Shown here: one piece after another, positions 26,296 to 34,900 of the stretch
How positions within the stretch are numbered: the stretch's first letter is position 1
Layout: each line of letters starts with the position of its first letter
Source: Prevotella sp.
GTDB taxonomy: Bacteria; Bacteroidota; Bacteroidia; Bacteroidales; Bacteroidaceae
DNA length: 64,000 bases
Assembly: GCA_022486815.1 (NCBI GenBank)
Contig: JAKVJW010000007.1
Span: 50,294-114,293 of the forward strand
Direction: 5' to 3'
Translations under genes and position numbers: made by a program
The notes under the pieces: model-generated
Told to the model about the DNA's origin: nothing
The model's input: only the letters and a program-made list of their open reading frames with translations
Database searches by the model: none

Positions 26296-27095
26296 AATAT
26301 AGAGACTTTCTTCAAAAGATGATCTACAAGATCATCGACCCTTTGATTAAAGGCCTGTTCAAAATGGGTATCACGCCAAACATGGTCACCACAGTAGGCT
26401 TTATCGGCAATTTGATTGCGGCTGGTTTTTTCATCCATGCAGCCTATATCATGGGTGCAGTAGACCTGGATGCAAATACTGTGATGATCGGTTTACACGA
26501 AATTGGCTGGGGTGGTGCCATTCTGCTTCTTTCCAGTCTCTTTGATATGATAGACGGGAGACTAGCCAGAAAAGGAAATCTATGCAGTTCTTTCGGTGCA
26601 ATGTGGGATTCCACATTAGACCGCTATAGTGAACTGATTACCCTTTTCGGCATTTGCCTGGTTTTCCTTTGTTTTCAACCTGATCCTTTACAATTTGACA
26701 GTTCCACAGTAGGTCCCGGAGAAGGATTTTGGTGGGGAGTGATTACCTTCACGGCAATGGTGGGATCAATAATGGTCAGTTATGTACGTGCACGTGCCGA
26801 AGGACTAGGCATCGAATGTAAGGGAGGACTCATGCAGCGTCCTGAGCGTGTGGTCATAACTGCTGTCACAACGATTCTTACAGGTTGTACTGAAAATCTT
26901 TGGTGGGTTGCAGGCGGTATGGCCATTATTGCATTGCTCGCTAACATTACAGCTTTCTGGAGGGTTGCTTTCTGCTATAAACCCTTGAAAGGAAAGAAAC
27001 TTAAGGAAAATGAAGTTCAAGAGGAAAAGAAGGCAGAAATGAAAGAGAAGAAAAAGAAAAAAGATAAAGAATCAAAAGGGAAATCACATCAATAG
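26292..27095 (+). CDS. CDP-alcohol phosphatidyltransferase, probably PI-phosphate synthase
   Basis: 267 residues with six likely membrane helices. The catalytic CDP-alcohol motif is complete near residues 93-115: DG-RL-AR, then eight residues, G, then D and D (DGRLARKGN...FGAMWDSTLD). The Lys/Glu-rich tail of about 40 residues is outside the family core. The enzyme would join CDP-diacylglycerol and inositol phosphate to give phosphatidylinositol phosphate; the assignment rests on the cluster with the PgpA-type, PAP2-type and inositol-phosphate synthase genes. Plain phosphatidylglycerophosphate synthase is less likely in this setting. Confidence 0.87.
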   Translation: MKYRDFLQKMIYKIIDPLIKGLFKMGITPNMVTTVGFIGNLIAAGFFIHAAYIMGAVDLDANTVMIGLHEIGWGGAILLLSSLFDMIDGRLARKGNLCSSFGAMWDSTLDRYSELITLFGICLVFLCFQPDPLQFDSSTVGPGEGFWWGVITFTAMVGSIMVSYVRARAEGLGIECKGGLMQRPERVVITAVTTILTGCTENLWWVAGGMAIIALLANITAFWRVAFCYKPLKGKKLKENEVQEEKKAEMKEKKKKKDKESKGKSHQ

Positions 27096-27175
27096 ATTCG
27101 AGAAGAATCTCACTATCCAACTTTGGATTATCAAGAAGTCATATAATACAAAAATTCGATTAGAAAAGAAAAAAA

Positions 27176-28054
27176 ATGCTTTCTGTCTATCTCATTATTG
27201 TCTATATCATCCTCCTTATCTGGAAAAAAAGCAGAAAACTTGCCCTTTATTTCTTGCCTTGGGTCATTTTCGGAGTAAGCTATGATATGATGCGGCTCTG
27301 CCCTAATTATAAAGTAAGTTCCATCGATGTCGGGAATCTTTATGATACGGAAAAATCCCTTTTTGGGATTGCTGCCAGTGGTATGAACGAACTCCATAAA
27401 GCTGCAGAATTATGCAAAGGCTCCGCGGAAGCCATTTATGAAAGTGGCACTCTCATCCCGGGAGAATACTTTGCAATCCATCATACTCCTTGGGTTGATT
27501 TTCTTGCCGGACTATTCTATTTGTGCTGGGTTCCTGTACCTTTAGGTTTTGCCTTTTATCTGTTTTTCAAGAAACAATATAAATGGTGCTTGAAATTCTC
27601 ATGGTCCTTCCTATTTGTAAACGTCTTAGGATTCATCATTTACTATATCCACCCCGCTACTCCACCATGGTATGTCATGAACTATGGTTTTCATGTGAAT
27701 CTCAACACTCCCGGGAATATGGGAGGACTCGGACGCTGGGATACAATGACAGGTATACCCTTATTTCATATGATCTATGGCGAAAATGCAAATGTATTCG
27801 CAGCAGTTCCAAGTTTGCATGCAGCCTATATGCTTATTACTACCTATTATGCGGCACACAGTCATAAGCCATGGTACACAATAGCCTTGTTTGGCACCAT
27901 CTGCCTGGGTATTTGGTTTACAGCTGTTTATGCAGGGCACCATTATATTATTGATGTTATTCTGGGTATTCTGACGGCTATTGTCGGGCTACTGATCACA
28001 GAACTCATCATATACAGGATTCCAAAGGTCAAGAGTTTCCTCAATAAGAGGTAG
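27176..28054 (+). CDS. PAP2/AUR1-type membrane protein, probably inositol phosphorylceramide synthase
   Basis: 292 residues with about six membrane helices. The active-site motifs are VPSLHAAYM near residue 215 and YAGHHYIIDVILG near 255, the H and H-D pattern of PAP2 and fungal AUR1. AUR1-like proteins move the phosphoinositol headgroup from phosphatidylinositol to ceramide. Bacteroidales make sphingolipids, and this gene is the last of the plus-strand inositol-lipid genes, so that reaction is the best guess; a plain phosphatase is possible. It begins 80 bases after the CDP-alcohol gene. Confidence 0.83.
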   Translation: MLSVYLIIVYIILLIWKKSRKLALYFLPWVIFGVSYDMMRLCPNYKVSSIDVGNLYDTEKSLFGIAASGMNELHKAAELCKGSAEAIYESGTLIPGEYFAIHHTPWVDFLAGLFYLCWVPVPLGFAFYLFFKKQYKWCLKFSWSFLFVNVLGFIIYYIHPATPPWYVMNYGFHVNLNTPGNMGGLGRWDTMTGIPLFHMIYGENANVFAAVPSLHAAYMLITTYYAAHSHKPWYTIALFGTICLGIWFTAVYAGHHYIIDVILGILTAIVGLLITELIIYRIPKVKSFLNKR

Positions 28055-28141
28055 CCTGTCCTGATTGACCAAAGAGGATTACTTCATCCATAATCTTTTC
28101 CGGATTGGATGAGATATTCCTCTATGTTAGTTGCACACACA

Positions 28142-29032
28142 TCACTTTATATGGATATGACCAAAGCCGGAGTGATCCTGCTGAAGATGCTGATAGGTAC
28201 CTCTGACGGTTATGCTGCCAATTCCTGAAGCGGAAACATTCACATTCCCCACTTCCTTCATATCCAATAACACATTTCCTGCACCAGATGTGGATGCAAT
28301 AATAGTTGAGGCTTTTATTTGTTCTAAAGTAGCATTGCCTGTTCCACTCGTTTCCACTGACAAATCTTTCGTAGAAAGAGTACCGGCTACCATGCTGCCA
28401 GTGCCAGAAAGGCCAATACCGGTATGTCCAGCTACTGATAACTCCCGGAGGTTAACATTACCGGTACCACTACCCTTGAATGAAGAAGATTGCGCTACCA
28501 GCCGATTGACTCGCAGATCACCTGTCCCACTGAGATAGGATATAAAATGAGAACAATTGATATCTCCGAAAACCGCACGCCCTGTACCACTGATATCAAC
28601 TTTAAAATCTTCTGTCACGATCTTGCTTTTGGTAAGAAAACGTCCAGTACCCTTCATATCCACTTCATGTAAGTCTGGAGAAGAGACATAGACGGTAACA
28701 GAATGTGTTCTTTGACCAAAAAGATCAGACAAATGATGATGAGGTTCTGAAAGTACTAATGCTCCATTCGAAACACTTGCTTTAACTTTATCCACATCAT
28801 CTTTCAGGCCTGAAATTTTAACACTATAATCATGGTCAGAGGTATAGACGACATTCATTGTGCCAAGAGCATAGATACCATCAAAATCTTTCAAAGACAA
28901 TGTCTTAACTATCATTTGATGGTTTTCGGTATTTGGCTGTTCCGCATTGGTGATGGCCGTTTTTGCTCCTTTGCAAGCACCGCATCCCATCATAAGAGGG
29001 GCAAGTGCAATAAGAATAATGCTTTTATTCAT
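28142..29032 (-). CDS. GIN-domain (DUF2807) lipoprotein with GTG repeats
   Basis: 296 residues with a lipobox (MMGC, Cys near residue 17). The mature part is a DUF2807, or putative adhesin-head GIN, domain: short beta strands with turns repeating every 18-22 residues. The turns here are mostly SGTG, changing to SGAG, SGIG and SGFG near the end. Such domains fold as right-handed beta-helices on the cell surface or in the periplasm. It lies 19 bases after the paralogous gene at 29052, between the two halves of the inositol-lipid locus. Ligand and role are unknown. Confidence 0.8.
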   Translation of the reverse strand: MNKSIILIALAPLMMGCGACKGAKTAITNAEQPNTENHQMIVKTLSLKDFDGIYALGTMNVVYTSDHDYSVKISGLKDDVDKVKASVSNGALVLSEPHHHLSDLFGQRTHSVTVYVSSPDLHEVDMKGTGRFLTKSKIVTEDFKVDISGTGRAVFGDINCSHFISYLSGTGDLRVNRLVAQSSSFKGSGTGNVNLRELSVAGHTGIGLSGTGSMVAGTLSTKDLSVETSGTGNATLEQIKASTIIASTSGAGNVLLDMKEVGNVNVSASGIGSITVRGTYQHLQQDHSGFGHIHIK

Positions 29033-29051
29033 TTCTGTTCAAATAAAGATT

Positions 29052-29810
29052 TCAATTTCTGGAGATATTGATATCACCTGAGCCTGTCTTCTGCTGCCAG
29101 ACACGTCCTGGAGTTCCCTTAACCGTAATATCACCACTACCGGAAAGTATCGTCCTCAACTCATCACCCCGGTCGAAGTTCAGTAAGACATCACCACTAC
29201 CAGAAAGAGAGGCTGTAGTCTTTCTTGAATTGACATGTCTGAAAGAGGCATCGCCACTACCCACACAGTTTATTGAAAGATCAGCAGTCGTAAGACGAGA
29301 TATCTTCATATCACCACTACCTGAAAGCAAGGAGTGGCAACGATCACAGATAACCTCTCCAAATGATACATCACCACTTCCAAGAAGACTGATATCCAGA
29401 TTATCGGTATCTACCTTACCTCTGGCATAAAAGTCACCTGATCCGATCAGTTTCACTCCCAACAGATCTGGAGAAGACACATAAACAGTAAGTCCCCTTT
29501 CATAGGAAAAGAGATTTACATTCAAAATATGGCTTCCTCGCTCCGATAAGGTTAGTGTACCTTGTGAGACACTCGCTGTTACTCTTTGGATAGAATTTTT
29601 TGGACCTACGACCTTTACAGACCCCGTATTGGTACTATCCTGCGTATAAACAACATCCATAGAACCATTTTCCTGGATACGGTTGAATCCAGTAACTGAT
29701 AGTTGTTTCGAGAACTGCCGGGATTTGCCGGCATTCACTTGAACATTACGGCAGGAGCAAAGTACAACAGTAAAAACGGCCAGAAACATGAAAATAACAT
29801 TCTTTTTCAT
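29052..29810 (-). CDS. GIN-domain (DUF2807) lipoprotein with GSGD repeats
   Basis: 252 residues, with a lipobox (VLCSC, Cys near residue 20). It shares the DUF2807 beginning with the downstream paralogue (VYTQD, SPDL) but its turns read GSGD almost without exception, seven times. The Asp could bind a cation at each turn, while the partner has GTG there. Both genes probably arose by duplication and are co-transcribed. No promoter box of the TAnnTTTG form was found just upstream. Function unknown. Confidence 0.8.
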   Translation of the reverse strand: MKKNVIFMFLAVFTVVLCSCRNVQVNAGKSRQFSKQLSVTGFNRIQENGSMDVVYTQDSTNTGSVKVVGPKNSIQRVTASVSQGTLTLSERGSHILNVNLFSYERGLTVYVSSPDLLGVKLIGSGDFYARGKVDTDNLDISLLGSGDVSFGEVICDRCHSLLSGSGDMKISRLTTADLSINCVGSGDASFRHVNSRKTTASLSGSGDVLLNFDRGDELRTILSGSGDITVKGTPGRVWQQKTGSGDINISRN

Positions 29811-29881
29811 ACTTATCTTTGTTATTGATTCTTTTTACCATTTAGACGTTATCTTATACCGGAAAAGTTGCAAGAAATAAA

Positions 29882-29916
29882 AAAAGGCCACCAAACTGTA
29901 ATGCTTGTGGCCTTTT
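29882..29916 (-). terminator. Intrinsic terminator after inositol-phosphate synthase
   Basis: AAAAGGCCAC (29882-29891) pairs with GTGGCCTTTT (29907-29916). On the minus strand the stem is followed by a run of T, and it lies just after the synthase stop. Confidence 0.8.
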
Positions 29917-29931
29917 ATAAGATTGAAAAAA

Positions 29932-31242
29932 TCAATCTATTTCTTCATCGGCCTCATATCCACCCATTTCACGGATGGCATTCTTCAGGATTACATACTG
30001 GTCAAACAAATTATTAACAGCATCTTCGCCCTTGGTAAAATCATGCATAGGACTCTTGAAGAAGAAACTCAAGAACCTTTGAATACCATAACGACCGTCA
30101 CGGGCTGCAAGATCCATCAACAAGGTAAGGTCTAGCAATAAAGGAGCAGCCAGAATAGAATCACGACAGAGGAAATTGATCTTGATCTGCATCGGATAAC
30201 CCATCCATCCGAAGATATCGATATTATCCCAACCCTCTTTGTTATCATTACGAGGAGGATAATAATTGATACGGACTTTGTGATAGATATTACCATAGAG
30301 ATCCGGTTGGTCATCTTTTTTCAAGATGGTCTCCAACGTAGACAATTTACTTACCTCTTTCGTACGGAAATTGGCAGGTTCATCCAGTACCAGTCCGTCC
30401 CGGTTACCCAGAATATTAGTAGAGAACCAACCATTCAGGCCTAGATTCCTAACTTTCAGAATCGGCGCAAAACCTGATTTCACCAAGGTCTGTCCTGTCT
30501 TGAAATCTTTACCTGCTATAGGCATTTTCACCTTCTCAGCCAGTTCCCACATAGCCGGAATGTCTACAGTAGTATTAGGAGCACCCATTATAAACGGAGC
30601 ACCTTCTGTAAGAGCAGCGTATGCATAGCACATAGAAGGAGCCACATGCTCACGGTCATCAGCCTTCATCGCTTTTTCCAAACTGGCTAAAGAACCATGG
30701 ACTTCTTTATCATAAGGAATATATATTTCTGTAGAGGCAGCCCAGATCACAACAATACGGGAACAATTATTTTTCTCCTTAAATGTTCTGATATCTTTCT
30801 TCAAGGCCTCAACCATTTCCCAACGGTTTTTGCAGTCCTTTACATGATCACCATCTATTCGTTTAGCATAATTCTTATCGAAAGCAGCTTTCATCGGAAC
30901 GATTTTTTCCAGTTCCTCACGGACCGGTTCAATGTCCTTTGCTTTCAAAACTTCGGCATATACAGCAGATTGATAAGCATTCTGGGGATAAACATCCCAC
31001 GTTCCAAAAACGATGTCATTAAGATTAGCCAGAGGGACAATATCACCATAATGCAGATATTTTTTATCAGCACCCTTGCCGACACGGATTTTATCATACT
31101 GAGTCATTGAGCCAATTGGCTTAGCAAGTCCTTTACGGACCATTAATACACCTGTCATAAAAGTTGTGGCCACGGCTCCACAGCCGATGACCATAATACC
31201 CAATTTACCATCAGCAGATTTCAGATTAGTCATTTTTTTCAT
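29932..31242 (-). CDS. ino1: myo-Inositol-1(3)-phosphate synthase
   Basis: 436 residues. An NAD-binding GCGAVATT motif opens the protein (about residue 21), followed by GSMTQYD, the NTTVDIPAMWE segment, GWFSTNILGNRDG (the counterpart of the classical SYNHLGNNDG motif) and KINFLCRDSILAAPLLLDL. The enzyme turns glucose-6-phosphate into inositol-3-phosphate with NAD as internal cofactor. It supplies the headgroup for the inositol lipids made by the genes at 25163-28054. It is on the opposite strand from them and has its own promoter and terminator. An alternative start at 31233 is possible. Confidence 0.92.
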   Translation of the reverse strand: MKKMTNLKSADGKLGIMVIGCGAVATTFMTGVLMVRKGLAKPIGSMTQYDKIRVGKGADKKYLHYGDIVPLANLNDIVFGTWDVYPQNAYQSAVYAEVLKAKDIEPVREELEKIVPMKAAFDKNYAKRIDGDHVKDCKNRWEMVEALKKDIRTFKEKNNCSRIVVIWAASTEIYIPYDKEVHGSLASLEKAMKADDREHVAPSMCYAYAALTEGAPFIMGAPNTTVDIPAMWELAEKVKMPIAGKDFKTGQTLVKSGFAPILKVRNLGLNGWFSTNILGNRDGLVLDEPANFRTKEVSKLSTLETILKKDDQPDLYGNIYHKVRINYYPPRNDNKEGWDNIDIFGWMGYPMQIKINFLCRDSILAAPLLLDLTLLMDLAARDGRYGIQRFLSFFFKSPMHDFTKGEDAVNNLFDQYVILKNAIREMGGYEADEEID

Positions 31243-31285
31243 GCCTTTTGATTTTTTTTATTAAGTTTATTATATTAATGTACAA

Positions 31286-31293
31286 CAAATGTA
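31286..31293 (-). promoter_or_regulatory. -7 promoter box of inositol-phosphate synthase
   Basis: Minus-strand TACATTTG fits TAnnTTTG and lies 43 bases before the ATG at 31242. Bases 31294-31532 hold nothing else recognisable. Confidence 0.6.
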
Positions 31294-31532
31294 AATCAAA
31301 TAACTTAAACGAAGAAACTTTTTAAGTTTTATTTATCATTTGACGAATTAATGACCAATTTGTGGCCATAAAATCAGAAAGATTCAACAATTTCCATATA
31401 ATTTTCTACGAAAATTATGTGTTTCAAGTATCTCTATATCTTACGACATAGGGCGATATTAAGCATGCTTTCAGGAATTTATCATGAATCATTCCACCAA
31501 CTCTAAATATCCTGAAAAAGTCGATTGGAAAG

Positions 31533-31564
31533 TTTGCAGATATGATAAGAAATGGTTAACTTTG
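31533..31564 (+). promoter_or_regulatory. Promoter for the BadF-type gene: -33 and -7 boxes
   Basis: TTTG (31533-31536) and TAACTTTG (31557-31564) are 20 bases apart, the normal Bacteroidota spacing. The gene begins at 31984, so the transcript would have a leader of roughly 410 bases. Confidence 0.6.
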
Positions 31565-31728
31565 CATGCAATAGGAGTATATATTCCACTCAATATCAAC
31601 GTTGATTCTCTGAAAGACTTGAGTAGAAGATTCACCGTTGAGGGTCTTTAGTGAAAAGTGTAAAAAAGATATAATATAAAAGTCACGCATACAAACGAGA
31701 AAAGCGTACAGCCGGAAGATACACATCA

Positions 31729-31805
31729 TATTGTACAAAATTATTATACGGATTACGATTCATATTTGTACAATAAAGTTTGGTATCCGTACCCGCCTGC
31801 CAAAC
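31729..31805 (+). promoter_or_regulatory. Inverted repeats in the leader of the BadF-type gene
   Basis: TATTGTACAAA (31729-31739) and TTTGTACAATA (31765-31775) are a perfect 11-bp inverted repeat, 25 bases apart. A second one, GTTTGG (31778-31783) and CCAAAC (31800-31805), follows directly. They lie between the promoter and the gene. They may be an operator pair or RNA stem-loops. The leader also contains an open frame continuous with the gene. Confidence 0.4.
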
Positions 31806-31983
31806 GATGACTTTGGATATTTATTATTGGAATTAGAATATTAAAAGCAGACTTGTGATTAATAACAAAAAGACTATAACTGACAACAAGAATACAGTTA
31901 AGACAACTATGCCTGAAAACAAAGACGAATCAGACAAGAAACAGATTATTATAACAGAAGACAATTCAAAAGAGGAAGAAGAT

Positions 31984-34900
31984 ATGAAGAACGACTTCTA
32001 CAGAATTGGCCTTGACGTAGGCTCAACAACCGCAAAAATAGCCGTTTTGGACCAAAATGACCAACTTGTTTATTCTCGTTATGAACGCCATAATGCGCAT
32101 GTAGAAGAACGCGTGCGGTCTTATTTTACCGATTTACAGGAAAAAATCGGTAATGCTCCTTTGTGCCTCTGTGTGACCGGTTCTGTCGGAATGTCTACTG
32201 CTGATCAATTACAAGTCCCTTTTATTCAGGAGGTCGTTGCTGCTACAGTCTTTGCAAAAAGCCGATTTCCACAGGCAAAAGCTCTGATTGACATAGGTGG
32301 AGAAGATGCGAAAGTGGTCTTTTTCAATGGAAAAAACATGGAGTTGCGCATGAATGGCAACTGTGCCGGCGGTACCGGGGCTTTTCTTGACCAGATGTCT
32401 GTTCTGATGGGAACAGATAATAAAACCATGAGTGATCTGGCAATGAAAGCTACCCATATCTATCCGATGGCTGCCCGTTGTGGCGTGTTCGCCAAAACAG
32501 ACATTCAGAATCTGATGAGCCGGGATCTGCCCAAGACTGATATTGCCGCAAGTATTTTCCATTCCGTAGCCGTACAGACAGTTGTCACTCTCTCTCATGG
32601 ATGTAACTTCAACGCTCCCATCCTCCTGTGCGGTGGTCCTTTGTCTTTCTTACCCGCACTTCAGAAGGCCTTCGCCGACTATCTTAAGATGGATCCAGAC
32701 AAGGACTTTATCCTTACAGAGGACAGTAAACTTATCCCGGCTCTGGGCTGTGCAATGCGTTCAGGAAAAACAGAGACAGATAAAGATACAACTACGACGC
32801 TGGCTCAGTTGCTCCACAAGATGGATATGCACGCTATGCCAAAATGGAAGAGCACCCTTCAACCTCTTTTCAAAAACAAAAAAGAGCATCAGGACTGGCT
32901 CAAGTCCAAACAACAATACGCTATCCCCATACAACCATTGAGTCCAGGAAGACAACAAGTGATAATCGGTATTGATTCCGGATCTACGACAACAAAGGTC
33001 ATAGCTGTAAAAGTTCCGTCTCCTGATGACATCGCTCAACAAAAGAATCCGGAAATCGTATTCACAGATTACCGACCTAACCTCGGCGATCCTATCAAGG
33101 CCGTAGCAGACGGATTGAAAGCACTCAAAGATAAAGCACAGACTACAGATACACAACTCGACATCGTAGGGAGTTGCTCTACCGGATATGGTGAAGAACT
33201 CATCAAGACTGCCTTCAATCTGGACAGCAGCATTATCGAAACCATGGCTCATTACCGTGCCGCCGAACGGATGATGCCGGAGGTATCTTTCATTTTAGAT
33301 ATCGGCGGACAGGATATGAAGGCTATTTCCGTAGAAAAAGGAGCTGTTGTCAGAATGGAACTCAACGAGTCCTGCTCATCGGGTTGTGGAACATTCATTC
33401 AGACCTTTGCCAGTAGCCTGGGCTATTCCGTCCAAGATTTTGCCCAACTGGCTTGTACGGCGGACGCACCTTGTGACTTGGGGACACGCTGTACCGTATT
33501 CATGAACTCCAAGGTCAAACAAGTACTGCGTGAAGGAGCTTCCATCGCTGACATCTCAGCTGGAATATCCTACTCTGTCATTAAAAATTGTCTCTATAAA
33601 GTCTTAAAACTCCATGACAATGAGAAGCCGAAAGGCAAAATCGTAGTTCAGGGAGGAACCATGCGGAATGATGCCGTCGTCAGAGCCTTCGAGTTGCTCA
33701 CAGGTACAGATGTAGCCCGTAGTAATATGCCAGAGTTGATGGGTGCATACGGTTGCGCCCTCCATGCACTCTCAGAATTTCAGGAAAGAAAGGACTCTCA
33801 AGCCCATTCGATAGACGAACTGATTGAGATATCTTCTTATGAGACCCGGCAATTACGCTGCCATGGCTGTGAGAACCAGTGCTATGTAAGTATGTATACC
33901 TTCAAAGGAGGCAACAAGTTCTATAGCGGCAACAAATGTGAACGTATATTCAACAATCATAGCAAGAGTGTTGTAAAGGGAGAAAATATCTACCTCTACA
34001 AATATCATGCACTCTTTGACCGGCCACTCGAACCTGTAGCAGGAACAGAAAGGATACAACCGCGAAAGATCGGCATTCCCCGTATTCTGAATATGTATGA
34101 GGACTATCCTTTCTGGAATGCACTGCTGAGAAACGCTGGATTTACCATTGTCTTGTCCTCCCCTTCTACCTTTCATCACTATGAAGGAGCACTGAACACC
34201 GTGATGGCAGATAATATCTGCTTCCCCGCTAAACTTGTTCATTCCCATATTGCTGAACTCGAGGAAAACAAAGAGATTGAACGTATATTCATGCCCTACG
34301 TTGTCTTTGAACATAATGAGGACAAGAGAACAATCAACTCTTATAATTGCCCTATCGTTTCAGGATATTCAGATGTCATCCAGTCTGCAATGGAACCGAA
34401 AACACCAATCGATTCCCCAGTCATCAATTTTTCCGATAAGAAACTTCTGGAGGAACAGATCATAGATTACCTCAAGACTCTGGGTGTTTCAAAGAACAAG
34501 GCCAAAAAGGCTTTCATAACAGCTGTAAGAACTGAAAAAGAATATACAACTTCCCTTACTCGAAAGGCTAAAGATATTCTCAAGAGAAGTCAAGAGGCAG
34601 GCCGTCTGACCATTGTCCTCGCCGGCCGGCCTTATCATACAGATCCCCTGATCCAGCATAAACTTTCAGAAATGATTGCCGCACTGGGCGTAGACGTAAT
34701 CAGTGATGACATTGTCAGAGATAATATACGCATCAATAGCGGAGAGACCTACCTGGTCAAGCAATGGGCCTATATGAACCGTATTATCAAGAGTGGTCAA
34801 TGGACTGCTGAACAGGGTGACCATGTCCATTTTGTACAGATGACTTCCTTCGGTTGTGGACCGGACGCATTCATTCAAGATGAAATCCGAGATATACTGA

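Noticed and set aside
31556..31738. 60-codon minus-strand frame in the leader of the BadF-type gene
   Set aside because: It overlaps the promoter and inverted repeats and has no family likeness.
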